Made by a program: the position numbers and the translations under genes. From Halanaerobium saccharolyticum (GTDB lineage: Bacteria; Bacillota; Halanaerobiia; Halanaerobiales; Halanaerobiaceae), in NCBI RefSeq assembly GCF_003259895.1, contig NZ_QLME01000016.1, forward strand, positions 1-64,000: DNA of 64,000 nucleotides, written 5' to 3'. Numbering within the stretch: position 1 is the stretch's first letter; each line of letters starts with the position of its first letter. Below the pieces are notes generated by a model. The model was not told where the DNA came from. It did no database searches and was given only the letters and a program-made list of their open reading frames with translations. Shown here one piece after another: positions 1 through 8,527 of this stretch.

Positions 1-1
1 T

Positions 2-49
2 CCAAATGAAGCTTTTGAAGATCAACTAAAACAAATTCTATACAATTAA
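2..49 (+). CDS. C-terminal tail of a gene entering from the left edge
   Basis: An open frame runs from the window edge to a TAA at 47-49 and encodes only about 15 residues (ending KQILYN). It is on the plus strand, unlike everything after position 472. Too little is visible to name it. It may be the end of a real gene or chance. Confidence 0.25.
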   Translation, partial: PNEAFEDQLKQILYN

Positions 50-114
50 AATTATTACAGTTTGAAATTAGTTCAATTTAACATTGCAATTTAAGACCTA
101 TATATAACTTATTA

Positions 115-309
115 TTGTTAAAGTATAAAAATCCTGCAGAAATTAATTTAATTATTGAAAATTCTTTAATTGAAGCAACTAATGATGTATTTAAAGAAAT
201 TAGATATGTTTCAAATAACTTGGGTGATTCGATAAATAATATGGTTGATAGAATTGGATCTATGTCAGAAGACTTGTTAGAACATATAAATGGTTTTAAA
301 GTGGAATAA
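115..309 (+). CDS. Short ORF resembling a chemotaxis-receptor tail, possibly a remnant
   Basis: This is a 64-codon plus-strand frame starting at TTG, with no clear ribosome binding site. The frame is open back to about position 82. The product is helical and polar, with a stretch DSINNMVDRIGSMSEDLL and a final INGFKV that looks like the end of a methyl-accepting chemotaxis protein signalling domain. That likeness is by eye only. If right, it is a detached or frameshifted receptor tail, because no receptor body lies upstream in the window. It sits before a strong hairpin (380-411) and converges with the uronate operon. Function is not assigned. Confidence 0.3.
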   Translation: MLKYKNPAEINLIIENSLIEATNDVFKEIRYVSNNLGDSINNMVDRIGSMSEDLLEHINGFKVE

Positions 310-379
310 ACTTTTTATAAAAAGTGGAATAAATTTTCTATTAAGAATAATTATTTAATTTACCAAACACACCAATTGT

Positions 380-411
380 AAAAGGGTCCAGTATTTAAAC
401 TGGACCCTTTT
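380..411. terminator. Bidirectional rho-independent terminator
   Basis: There is a perfect 13-bp stem (AAAAGGGTCCAGT and its complement) around a 6-base loop, with T runs at both ends. It lies between the convergent left-edge plus-strand frames and the end of uxuB at 472, so it can close transcription from both sides. The stretch 310-471 otherwise shows nothing. Confidence 0.85.
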
Positions 412-471
412 CATTTGTTAAAACTCTCAACTTAACTCTTTTAAATTTTAAATTATCTCAGTAAAGACTTA

Positions 472-2091
472 TTATAAAAGATATTTATTTAAGGTAGCTC
501 TGACTGCTCCTTTTTCTGCAATCATTTCCTTAAAGTATCCTTCTATTTTTTCTCCCAGTCCTACTTTGTAAAGATCTAAGCCCATCAGCTTTTCGTTACT
601 TAAAATAGAATGCAGCTTATCTCCTACAGAATCAGGATTACCAAATTCTATTTCTTCTAACTGTGGTGTCAGCTCATCTAACATTGGATCTGAGCTTAAG
701 GACATCTTCTGACCCTGATCATCCACTGCCAGCAGATATCTCAACCAGCCTGCAATAGCAAGTGGCACTACCACTAAGTCGGCCGGATCTAAGTCATCAG
801 CATCTCGATAAGACTTAATTGTCTCTCCAAAACGGATAGCCACCTTCTGTGAGGTATCCTTGGCTATTCTCTGTGGTGTATCAGGTATATAGGGATTAAC
901 AAGTCTTTCTTTTACTACCTCATCGATAAAAGCTTTCGGATCAAGTACTCCCGGATCTACAACAACCGGCAGCCCTTCTTTGTAACCAATCTGTTCTACT
1001 AAGGCCCTGATTTCCTGATCTTCCATCTCTTCTGCAATCGAAGTATGACCTAACAGACAGCCGTAAACTGCCATTGCTGTATGCAGTGGGTTAAGACAGG
1101 TTGTAACCTTCATGGTTTCCACCTGGTTGACTGTATCCCGATCGGTATAGATTGCGCCTGCTTTATCTAGAGGTATTTTACCATTGGGGAAACTGTCTTC
1201 GATCACTAAATATTCCGGGGCCTCTGAGTTAACAAAAGCAGCTATTTCTGTACTTTTATCTGTTTTAACAATCTCGGTGTTCTTAAACCCTGAGTCTTTT
1301 AGTTTCTGCTGGACATCTGGGGCTGGTCCTGGTGTAATTTTATCAATCATGGACCAGGGAAACCCTACTTTAGATTCATCATTTAAATAGGCCAGGAATC
1401 CTGCTTCTACCAGATCATTGTCAGCCCATTTTTCAGCTACAGTTAAGACTGCATCTTTAAGCTTCTGACCATTATGGGAGCAGTTATCCATACTGGCAAA
1501 AGCAAAGGGATAGGCTCCTGCTTTAAAGCGCTCATAGGCTAAAGCTGTTACCTTGGCCATCAGATGATTTAAATCTCCTTCAGGTCCAGCTTTAAAATCT
1601 TCTTTAACAAAAGGGAAAAATTCACCATCCATATTATCGAGGCTGTAACCTTTTTCAGTCACGGTAAAGCTGGCCATTTTTAAACTGGGTTTTCTAAAAA
1701 TTTCTTTCAGTTCCTGCCAGTCCTCTTTAAACTGAGAATCTGCCTTTAAACCCTCTGTAATACTGGCCAGCAGAGTTTTTTCTAATTTGCCGTCAGCAAA
1801 CATCTTGACAACCAGACTTAAGTTATCAGCTGGCTGATAAACCTTATCTATAATCTCATAGTCAAAGCCTTCGGCTGCTATAATACCTGTCTCTACCTCT
1901 CCCTGATTGAGCAGTTCCTGCTGCAGGCGAGCAATAAAAGCTCTAAAAATATTACCAGCACCAAAGTGAACCCATTCCGGATCTTCTTTTGTCTTATCGA
2001 TTAAGTTCTGATAATCAAATTGCGGAGGCTTAATCCCTGCCTCTTCCCACTGAGCTTTATCTTTTAGTTCTTCTTTTTTTAGTTTTAGCAT
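472..2091 (-). CDS. uxuB: Fructuronate reductase (D-mannonate oxidoreductase), mannitol dehydrogenase family
   Basis: This enzyme reduces D-fructuronate to D-mannonate with NADH in the cytoplasm. It is the step between UxaC and UxuA, both encoded just upstream. The 539-residue length suits the long-chain polyol dehydrogenase family. A nucleotide-binding segment VHFGAGNIFR lies at 41-50 and SMDNCSHNG at about 200-208. The catalytic K-x5-N-x2-H pattern is visible as K328, N334 and H337. A tagaturonate reductase (UxaB) is the alternative; the neighbouring mannonate dehydratase and glucuronate isomerase favour UxuB. The gene follows a strong hairpin (2131-2173) after uxuA, so it depends on read-through or on a weak promoter in the 40 bases before its ATG. 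Confidence 0.85.
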   Translation of the reverse strand: MLKLKKEELKDKAQWEEAGIKPPQFDYQNLIDKTKEDPEWVHFGAGNIFRAFIARLQQELLNQGEVETGIIAAEGFDYEIIDKVYQPADNLSLVVKMFADGKLEKTLLASITEGLKADSQFKEDWQELKEIFRKPSLKMASFTVTEKGYSLDNMDGEFFPFVKEDFKAGPEGDLNHLMAKVTALAYERFKAGAYPFAFASMDNCSHNGQKLKDAVLTVAEKWADNDLVEAGFLAYLNDESKVGFPWSMIDKITPGPAPDVQQKLKDSGFKNTEIVKTDKSTEIAAFVNSEAPEYLVIEDSFPNGKIPLDKAGAIYTDRDTVNQVETMKVTTCLNPLHTAMAVYGCLLGHTSIAEEMEDQEIRALVEQIGYKEGLPVVVDPGVLDPKAFIDEVVKERLVNPYIPDTPQRIAKDTSQKVAIRFGETIKSYRDADDLDPADLVVVPLAIAGWLRYLLAVDDQGQKMSLSSDPMLDELTPQLEEIEFGNPDSVGDKLHSILSNEKLMGLDLYKVGLGEKIEGYFKEMIAEKGAVRATLNKYLL

Positions 2092-2130
2092 AAGTTATTC
2101 ACCTCTAATATAAGATTTTTTAAAAACAAA

Positions 2131-2173
2131 AAGGAATTCTCTTTTTTAGCAACTGTTATTTAGAGAATTCCTT
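2131..2173 (-). terminator. Hairpin terminator or attenuator between uxuA and uxuB
   Basis: A 12-bp perfect stem (AAGGAATTCTCT and its complement) is followed on the minus strand by TTTTTGTTTTT, a classic intrinsic terminator. It sits 12 bases after the uxuA stop and only 40 bases before the uxuB start, so it probably lowers uxuB expression rather than ending the pathway. Confidence 0.75.
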
Positions 2174-2184
2174 AATTTAGATTA

Positions 2185-3252
2185 CTACTTATTCATCTTT
2201 ATAATTGCTTCCCATAAACCATTGATATATGTAGCACCAAGTGCTCTATCATATAATCCATAGCCCGGTCTAGCTTTTTCATCCCAGATCATACGTCCAT
2301 GATCAGGTCTAATATAACCATCAAATCCGATATCATAATATGCTTTCATAATTTCAAATAAATCTAAAGAGCCATCACTTGATAAATGAGAAGTTTCATG
2401 AAACTTTCCATTTCCGTCAAATTTTAAGTTTCTGACATGTCCAAAATGGATACGATCTCCAAATTCTCTGATTAAACCTGGTACACTATTTTCTGGATTT
2501 GAGCCTAAAGACCCACTACATAAAGCAAGTCCATTATAAGGATTATCTACCATATCTAAGAATTTGCGGATATTTTCTTTTCCAGTCATAATCCGGGGCA
2601 GCCCATAAATTGGCCATGGTGGATCATCTGGGTGAATAGCCATTTTAATATCATTTTCTTCACAGACTGGTAATATTTTTTCTAAAAAGTATTTAAGATT
2701 ATCGAATAGATCATTTTCATCGATATTCTCATACTTATTCATTATATCTTTTAATTCAGCTAAACGTTCTGGTTCCCAACCAGGCAAAGAAAATCCTTCA
2801 GCCCCTTTATCAAACTCCTCTACAAGTTTTACAGGATCAGTATTATTAATCCATTCTTCATCATAAGACATTGTAGTTGAACCATCTTCAAGCTCTTCAG
2901 CCAGATCGGACCTCAGCCAGTCAAAAACCGGCATAAAATTATAACAAACCACCTTTATACCCTCAGAAGCAAGATTTTCAAGAGTTATCTTGTAATTTTC
3001 AATATACTTATCCCGGGATGCTAAACCGACTTTTATATCTTCATGGACATTAACACTTTCTATTACTTCTAGTTCTAATCCGGCATCATTAATTTTATTT
3101 TTCAGTTCTTTGATCTTATCTACCGGCCAGACTTCTCCCACCGGAATATCCGAAAGAGCACTTACTACCCCTGTCACACCCGGTATTTGTTTAATTTCTT
3201 TTAAACTGACACTATCATCATTTTCGCCAAACCAGCGAAATATCATTTTCAC
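2185..3252 (-). CDS. uxuA: Mannonate dehydratase, copy 1
   Basis: This enzyme dehydrates D-mannonate to 2-keto-3-deoxy-D-gluconate. At 355 residues it is of usual length and starts with the family signature FRWFGENDDSVSL. Later motifs include AIHPDDPPWP, CSGSLGSNPEN, HFGHVRN and RPDHGRMIW, which hold the metal and active-site residues of the family. I place the start at the GTG at 3252, because it aligns with the ATG of the very similar copy at 12841-13908 and follows a GGTGAT element. TTG at 3264 or ATG at 3246 are possible. It lies 29 bases after uxaC and ends at a terminator. The second copy differs at only a minority of positions. Confidence 0.95.
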   Translation of the reverse strand: MKMIFRWFGENDDSVSLKEIKQIPGVTGVVSALSDIPVGEVWPVDKIKELKNKINDAGLELEVIESVNVHEDIKVGLASRDKYIENYKITLENLASEGIKVVCYNFMPVFDWLRSDLAEELEDGSTTMSYDEEWINNTDPVKLVEEFDKGAEGFSLPGWEPERLAELKDIMNKYENIDENDLFDNLKYFLEKILPVCEENDIKMAIHPDDPPWPIYGLPRIMTGKENIRKFLDMVDNPYNGLALCSGSLGSNPENSVPGLIREFGDRIHFGHVRNLKFDGNGKFHETSHLSSDGSLDLFEIMKAYYDIGFDGYIRPDHGRMIWDEKARPGYGLYDRALGATYINGLWEAIIKMNK

Positions 3253-3280
3253 TTTTATCACCAACTTTTTATAATCTTTT

Positions 3281-4648
3281 TTACTTATTATTAAAAAATA
3301 ATTCTAGAGGTCTATTATACGATAAATCAACTGCTATTTTTTCTGCCAGTGAAATCGGAAGCTGCTTTTTTGAGACTCTTTTCCCCAATAAATTAGCTAA
3401 TGTTCTCCTATACACTTCAGTTCGGGATGCATATGATAATATCTTTCTAGAATCAGTCACCATCCCTGTTTGTTTAGCCAAAATATCAACTGCAGCAATA
3501 TAATCAAGGTGTTTATTCATCCCATAGGCACTATCATTAAACCACCAGGAAGAACCTAAATTTAAATTAGGAAAAGCTCGGGCAATAGTAACTAAAGGAG
3601 GGAGATAATTATCATTAATTATATAAGCGACCATGGTCAGGTTCTCAAAATTATTAAGTAAATAAGACAGACCATCTACAAGATTAACTTCAGAACCTAT
3701 TATATCTCCACCAGAATTAATTCCTACATTATCCAAAAGACTTTTTCTATAGTTTCTTTCAACTCCAATATGCAGCTGCATAACCCAATCTTTATTTCTG
3801 TTCAACTCCGCATAATAATTAAACATAAAAGCTTTAAAATCTCTAATTTCTTTTTCTGTTATTTCCTGTTCTATTTTTTTATTAAAAATATTTTTTGCCT
3901 GCTTAAAACTTACTGCTTTACTAATTAAATCAGGTAAATCATGATCACTGGATACACAACCAATTTCATCAAAATAGGAATGTGATAATTCTAAAGCTTT
4001 TAATAAGTTAGTAAGTGATAAATCATTACTATCTAAGTATTTTTGAATAAGCTTTAGAACTTTTTCTTTCCATGTCTCTTTTCCAATTTTGCTGTAGTTA
4101 TCAGGTCGCCAGGTTGGATAAATTTTCAGATCCTCAATCTCATCTTTAGCTATTTTGTGATACTTTAAATCTGAGACAGGATCATCTGTAGTACACATGA
4201 TTTCTACTTTCATTTCTTTCAATAGTGATCTGGGTTTGTAATTATCTTTTTGTAATTTAGATTTAGTTATTTCCCAGATTTTATCAGCGTTACTGGAATC
4301 TAATAATTCTTCAACTCCAAAAATATTTTTTAGATCAAGCTGCATCCACTCAAATACAGGATTAAGTGCAAAAGAAGGAAAAACTTCGGCAAAAGCGTTC
4401 CATTTTTCCTTATTAGAAGCATTACCAGTTATCTTATTTTCCTTAATTCCCATTCTTCGCATTAACTGCCAGATATAATGATCTGTTTGGCCCTCAACCT
4501 CCCAGATATCCTGCCAGTTTTTATTTTCTATAATTTCTTTTAAATCACTATGATTATGAGGATCAATTATTGGTAAATCTTCAATCTTTTTATAGATATC
4601 TTTGGCCTTATTATTGCTCAATAGATAATCATCATTTAAAAATTCCAC
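3281..4648 (-). CDS. uxaC: Glucuronate isomerase
   Basis: This enzyme converts D-glucuronate to D-fructuronate (and galacturonate to tagaturonate), the entry step for uronates. The 455-residue protein has the amidohydrolase-type metal motif IIDPHNHSD near residues 27-35, then W-rich segments and the late SSWWFND and DSRKI stretches typical of UxaC. It begins with GTG at 4648, nine bases after GGAGG. It sits between the TRAP permease dctM and uxuA in the dctP operon, so the substrate imported by the TRAP system is probably free glucuronate. Confidence 0.92.
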   Translation of the reverse strand: MEFLNDDYLLSNNKAKDIYKKIEDLPIIDPHNHSDLKEIIENKNWQDIWEVEGQTDHYIWQLMRRMGIKENKITGNASNKEKWNAFAEVFPSFALNPVFEWMQLDLKNIFGVEELLDSSNADKIWEITKSKLQKDNYKPRSLLKEMKVEIMCTTDDPVSDLKYHKIAKDEIEDLKIYPTWRPDNYSKIGKETWKEKVLKLIQKYLDSNDLSLTNLLKALELSHSYFDEIGCVSSDHDLPDLISKAVSFKQAKNIFNKKIEQEITEKEIRDFKAFMFNYYAELNRNKDWVMQLHIGVERNYRKSLLDNVGINSGGDIIGSEVNLVDGLSYLLNNFENLTMVAYIINDNYLPPLVTIARAFPNLNLGSSWWFNDSAYGMNKHLDYIAAVDILAKQTGMVTDSRKILSYASRTEVYRRTLANLLGKRVSKKQLPISLAEKIAVDLSYNRPLELFFNNK

Positions 4649-4665
4649 TTATTATAACCTCCAAT

Positions 4666-5949
4666 TTATAAACTATAAACTAAATTAGGTAAGAATAATA
4701 CAAGATTTGGAAAAAATGCTAAAATAACTATTAAGACAATAATTGCCAGAGTAAAGGGAATAGACTGATATACATAATCTTCTACCGGCACATCCATCAG
4801 TGAACATACAGTATACATTGTTACTCCAACCGGTGGAGTCATTCCCCCCATAGTTACAATAGTCATCATCATAATTCCAAAATGTACTGGATCAATTCCA
4901 ACAGACTTTATAATTGGAAGAAAAATAGGAGTTAAAAGCAAAACATTTACTGTTGCTTCCATCAGCATCCCGGCAATAAATAAGAAACCTAAGATCATAA
5001 ATAATAATAGAGTTGGATTTTGAGTAATAGAAGTAATAACCTGAGCCATCTGCTGTGGCACCTGGTTTGCTATAATTACATATCCAAAAATTGAAGAACA
5101 GGCAATTATAAGTACTATTACACCATTATCAAATAAGGACTGCTTTAATACTTCTTTTAAATCAGACCATTTTAATTCTTTATAAACATATTTTCCAATA
5201 ATAAATGCATATACTACTGCAAAAGCACCAGCCTCAGAAGGGGTAAAGAAACCGAATCTAATTCCAATAATCAAAATTAAAGGAAAAATAATTGCCCAGA
5301 TACTCTCTTTTAAACCATTCCAGACCTCTTTTTGGGTTGGAGCTTTTTCTCTCACAGGAGTATAACCTCTTTTTTTAGAAGTTATATAGGTTGTAACCAT
5401 TAATAATAAAGCCATTAATAATCCAGGAATTATACCGGCAATAAATAATCTTCCGATAGAAACCTGACCTGTATAACCATATAAAATTAGACCGATACTT
5501 GGTGGGATAGTAGCTGTAATTAAAGAACTCAAACCAATAACCGCAGCACTGTAAGCTTTATCATAGCCCTGTTTTGTCATGGAAGGGCCTAAAATTCTTG
5601 CTTCCATAGCTGCATCAGCCACAGCTGATCCAGAAATACCTCCCAGTAAAGAACTTAAAACTATACTGACATGAGCTAAACCTCCTGTTAAGTGACCCAC
5701 TAAAATTGTAGAAAATTTTATTAAACGTTTGGTAATCCCGGTAGCATTCATCAAATTACCTGCTAAAACAAAAAAAGGAACAGCCAGCAGTGGATAATTT
5801 TGAGTTGCAGCAACCATTCTTTGAGTCACAATAGAAAATGGCAGTCCGGCTTCAAATATAAAAAATAGTGAACTTGAAATACCAATAGTAAAAGCTAAAG
5901 GCATTCCTGTTAATAATAAAACTGCAAAAACGCTAACTACTAGTGTCAT
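4666..5949 (-). CDS. dctM: TRAP transporter large permease subunit (DctM type)
   Basis: This is the large membrane subunit of a sodium-driven TRAP importer. Its 427 residues are almost wholly hydrophobic with about a dozen predicted spans. Family motifs include the opening PLAFTIGISS, the GGISGSAVADAA stretch and the late MTPPVGVTMY. It has ATG at 5949 with AGGAGG seven bases upstream. It follows dctQ by 11 bases and precedes uxaC, which points to a uronate (glucuronate or related acid) as cargo. Specificity comes from DctP and is inferred from context. Confidence 0.92.
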   Translation of the reverse strand: MTLVVSVFAVLLLTGMPLAFTIGISSSLFFIFEAGLPFSIVTQRMVAATQNYPLLAVPFFVLAGNLMNATGITKRLIKFSTILVGHLTGGLAHVSIVLSSLLGGISGSAVADAAMEARILGPSMTKQGYDKAYSAAVIGLSSLITATIPPSIGLILYGYTGQVSIGRLFIAGIIPGLLMALLLMVTTYITSKKRGYTPVREKAPTQKEVWNGLKESIWAIIFPLILIIGIRFGFFTPSEAGAFAVVYAFIIGKYVYKELKWSDLKEVLKQSLFDNGVIVLIIACSSIFGYVIIANQVPQQMAQVITSITQNPTLLLFMILGFLFIAGMLMEATVNVLLLTPIFLPIIKSVGIDPVHFGIMMMTIVTMGGMTPPVGVTMYTVCSLMDVPVEDYVYQSIPFTLAIIVLIVILAFFPNLVLFLPNLVYSL

Positions 5950-5960
5950 TAATTTACCTC

Positions 5961-6449
5961 CTATATCAGATCCTTTTGTTCAGTTTCTGAACTAAGAATA
6001 TCATTTGTAATAAATTTATAGATAATGGTTCTAAACATCAATAAACAACCTACTGGTACACCTGCTGTAGCATATGAATAACTAATTCCTAGAGTATTAA
6101 AATTTCTTGAAACATTTCTAATTGTTAGATCAAAACCATAATATATAATACCGCTTAAAAATAATAAAATAAATAGATAGTGAAGTATGTATATATATTT
6201 TTTTATTTTTCTGGGTAAAAAATTTACAAAAAAATCTACACCAATGTGATTATTGGTTTGTAAAGCCCTATCAGCACCTAAAAATACCACCCAGACAAAT
6301 AATAATTGGGCAAGATCAACACTCCAGACAATTGGATTTCCTAAATATCTTAGAGCTGCGGCTAAAAAAACCAGAATAACCAGTATACCTAAAGCCAGGG
6401 AACCAACGGTATTTTCAATTTTATTTATTGACTCATTAATATTATTCAC
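5961..6449 (-). CDS. dctQ: TRAP transporter small permease subunit (DctQ type)
   Basis: This is a 162-residue protein with four hydrophobic segments, the normal size of DctQ. It carries the family's W-x7-FxWVVFLGA region (near residues 42-58) and a GVDFF stretch. It bridges the binding protein and the large permease. It starts at GTG 6449 after GGAGG. A perfect 18-bp-arm hairpin separates it from dctP, while dctM follows 11 bases later. Confidence 0.88.
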   Translation of the reverse strand: MNNINESINKIENTVGSLALGILVILVFLAAALRYLGNPIVWSVDLAQLLFVWVVFLGADRALQTNNHIGVDFFVNFLPRKIKKYIYILHYLFILLFLSGIIYYGFDLTIRNVSRNFNTLGISYSYATAGVPVGCLLMFRTIIYKFITNDILSSETEQKDLI

Positions 6450-6470
6450 ACCTATACCTCCATTTCATCT

Positions 6471-6506
6471 GTTTTTGCGGCCTTCAAATTTGAAGGCCGC
6501 AAAAAC
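6471..6506. terminator. Intercistronic hairpin after dctP
   Basis: A perfect inverted repeat with 18-base arms, GC-rich in the middle (GCGGCCTTC). It lies between the dctP stop (6514) and the dctQ start (6449). The position suggests partial termination or protection of the mRNA 3' end, giving more binding protein than permease. Confidence 0.75.
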
Positions 6507-6513
6507 AACATAT

Positions 6514-7506
6514 TTAGTTTAATACTTCATTTTGAATTTGCTCTTTTAACTCATTGTATCCCAGTTCTTCATAAACTCCCTGTACACTTTCTACAAAAGC
6601 TTCAATATTAGGTTCAACAATTGTTACACCCATTTCTTCCATTTCAGCTTCATACTCTTCTCCTAATTCAATTGTCAGTTCAGAAGCATAATCTCCTGCA
6701 TTAATAGATTCTTCCATTACGATATTTTGGTAATCTTCTGGAAGACTATTAAACCATCTGGTTCCAACAACTAAACCTGTCATTAACTGAAAATGACCTG
6801 TTTTATTAATGTAATCTATTACCTCATATAGAGAAGAACCATATGTTGCTGTATGCTGAGCTTCTGCACCATCAATAACTCCCTGCTGAATTCCAGGATA
6901 AACTTCAGACCAGGCTAATGGAGTAGGAGTTGCTCCCATTGCAGCTACACTTTTTCTCCAGACTTCTGAGCCAGGAGTTCTAATTTTTTGTCCATTTAAA
7001 TCGGCAGGAACTTCGACTCTAGTATTTGTCAAGAAATGTCTTGCACCCTGATACCAGTTAAATGAAAGTACTTTATAATTATCTTCAGTTAACTGATTTG
7101 ATAAATCTCTAAACATATCTGATAAAACAATTCTTCTCACATCCTCATAGTTTGTTGCAATATAAGGGGCATTCAAAATACCGATTTCAGGTAACACATC
7201 AGCAAGTCTACCAGCATCTGTTATAACTGCTACATTTGCTCCCATTTTTGCCTGTTCCTGTAAATCATCAGTGCTTCCTAATTGAGAGTTAGGAAAGACT
7301 CTAATTTCTAGATTTCCATCGGTTCTTTCCTCTACATTTTCTTTTAATCTCATAGCACCTTTATACATTGGGTTTGTTTCACCAACAGCCATTCCAATAT
7401 TCAATGTATGCTCCTGAGCCAGTAAAGCTGGACTAAAAACTAAACTCAATGCTAGAATACTTACCAGAACTAATAATGAACTTTTTAATAAATTTTTATT
7501 TTTCAT
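6514..7506 (-). CDS. dctP: TRAP transporter substrate-binding protein (DctP type), probable uronate binder
   Basis: This is the extracytoplasmic binding protein of the TRAP importer. The 330 residues begin with a signal peptide (about residues 1-30, ending ALLAQ) and the mature start HTLNIGMAVGETNPMY. The segment NGQKIRTPGSEVW holds the arginine that in this family clamps the substrate carboxylate, followed by PLAWSEVYPGIQQGVIDGAE. First gene of an operon with dctQ, dctM, uxaC and uxuA, so a uronate ligand is likely. A promoter overlapping a GntR operator lies at 7658-7686, and an isolated SD-like element lies in its leader. Confidence 0.92.
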   Translation of the reverse strand: MKNKNLLKSSLLVLVSILALSLVFSPALLAQEHTLNIGMAVGETNPMYKGAMRLKENVEERTDGNLEIRVFPNSQLGSTDDLQEQAKMGANVAVITDAGRLADVLPEIGILNAPYIATNYEDVRRIVLSDMFRDLSNQLTEDNYKVLSFNWYQGARHFLTNTRVEVPADLNGQKIRTPGSEVWRKSVAAMGATPTPLAWSEVYPGIQQGVIDGAEAQHTATYGSSLYEVIDYINKTGHFQLMTGLVVGTRWFNSLPEDYQNIVMEESINAGDYASELTIELGEEYEAEMEEMGVTIVEPNIEAFVESVQGVYEELGYNELKEQIQNEVLN

Positions 7507-7587
7507 ACTTTATTCCTCCATATTTTAATATTATTTAATAGCAATAAATATTCTTCCCAAAACATTATAATTTCTGAATAAAAATTA

Positions 7588-7598
7588 TCCCCTCCTTT
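7588..7598 (-). promoter_or_regulatory. SD-like element with no gene in the dctP leader
   Basis: The minus strand reads AAAGGAGGGGATAA about 85 bases before the dctP start, with no start codon at a usable distance. It is between the promoter at 7658-7686 and the true ribosome binding site. The same kind of element precedes three other binding-protein genes in the window and resembles mRNA-stabilising SD (STAB-SD) sequences. Confidence 0.4.
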
Positions 7599-7654
7599 TT
7601 TTAAAAAAATTATCTTATAGGCTTATAATCTTATTCTGTAAAATTGATGTTCTA

Positions 7655-7686
7655 ATTATACTAACATGTCAGTTAAATTAGAACAA
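7655..7686 (-). promoter_or_regulatory. dctP promoter with GntR operator over the -10 box
   Basis: On the minus strand, -35 TTGTTC (7681-7686), a 17-base spacer and -10 TAGTAT (7658-7663). The near-palindrome CTGACATGTTAG (7661-7672) overlaps the -10. The same geometry and operator occur in front of both gntR genes, so a GntR protein probably represses this operon until a uronate is present. Confidence 0.7.
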
Positions 7687-7705
7687 AATTAGATGTCTGG
7701 TTTTA

Positions 7706-8389
7706 TTACTCAAAATAATCAGGAAAATCATTTTTTAATTTTTCCTGATCAAATTTTATCCTACTAATATGAGAATTCATTGCTTTCAAAGCTTCCTTGC
7801 AATTTCTGTTCTTTATAGTATCAATTATTCTCTGATGATCTTCTATAACATCAGAACGGTTAAAATCTGCTGACAGACTTAAAACTCTCATTCTATTTAA
7901 ATGATTACTAATTTGTTCTATAGAAATCCAGATGTTTTCCATATTACATCCGGCAAATAGCATTTTATGGAATTCATTATCATATTCAAATAGTTTTATA
8001 TAATTATTTTGGTCTAAGCTCATTTCCTGAACTTTCAAATTAGCTTCTAGTTCAAACATTTTTTCATCTGGAAAAACTTCACATGCTAATTTAACTATTT
8101 TCGTTTCTAATGCTTCCCGCATAAACTTTGCTTCCTGAACCTTATTTAAATCAATGAAGGAAACAAAAGTTCCCCGCTGAGGATAAACATCTATTAAACC
8201 CTCTTCTTTTAATTTAACAAATGCTTCTCTAATTGGGGTTCTACTTACTTTAAATTCTTTAGCAATTTCTTCTTTTCTTAAAGTTGTACCAGGTGTTATA
8301 CTTAAATTCATTATGTTCTCTTTTAAAACATTATAGACATAGTCTTTCATATTTAAATTATTATATTTTTTATGAAATGCCAAATTCAT
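7706..8389 (-). CDS. GntR-family (FadR/UxuR-like) transcriptional regulator, copy 1
   Basis: A DNA-binding repressor, 227 residues from the ATG at 8389. An upstream ATG at 8395 also exists, but the second is better placed after GGTGG and matches copy 2. The N-terminal winged helix includes LRKEEIAKEFKVSRTPIREAFVKLKEEGLIDVYPQRGTF split over about residues 38-80. An all-helical FCD-type ligand domain follows, with D and H residues (EFHKML, SHISRIKF) suited to metal and acid binding. It lies between the uronate TRAP operon and the aldouronate operon. Its own promoter overlaps the same operator, which implies autoregulation. Confidence 0.9.
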   Translation of the reverse strand: MNLAFHKKYNNLNMKDYVYNVLKENIMNLSITPGTTLRKEEIAKEFKVSRTPIREAFVKLKEEGLIDVYPQRGTFVSFIDLNKVQEAKFMREALETKIVKLACEVFPDEKMFELEANLKVQEMSLDQNNYIKLFEYDNEFHKMLFAGCNMENIWISIEQISNHLNRMRVLSLSADFNRSDVIEDHQRIIDTIKNRNCKEALKAMNSHISRIKFDQEKLKNDFPDYFE

Positions 8390-8422
8390 ATCCATCCACC
8401 ACCAGTATTTAGTATATTAATT

Positions 8423-8451
8423 ATACTAACATACTAGTTTTGAATTGTCAA
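8423..8451 (-). promoter_or_regulatory. gntR copy 1 promoter and operator
   Basis: -35 TTGACA (8446-8451), 17-base spacer, -10 TAGTAT (8423-8428), with the operator half-palindrome CTAGTATGTTAG (8426-8437) across the -10. It is almost identical to the promoter of the second gntR gene at 21217-21245. Confidence 0.7.
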
Positions 8452-8466
8452 ACTATTTTCAAAAAA

Positions 8467-8513
8467 ATAATGCAGGATAAGCTTATTTTGATTAACTTAT
8501 CATCCTGCATTAT
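8467..8513 (-). terminator. Terminator of the opp-uxuA-GH67-GH3 operon
   Basis: A 12-bp stem ATAATGCAGGAT and its complement with a 23-base interior. The minus strand continues into a run of seven T. It lies just after the GH3 stop at 8528. Confidence 0.85.
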
Positions 8514-8527
8514 AAACATATCAGTTA

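Noticed and set aside
7507-7572. A 20-codon minus-strand frame whose TGA overlaps the dctP ATG, suggesting a translationally coupled leader peptide
   Set aside because: It has no ribosome binding site at usable distance, and similar short frames are expected in AT-rich leaders.
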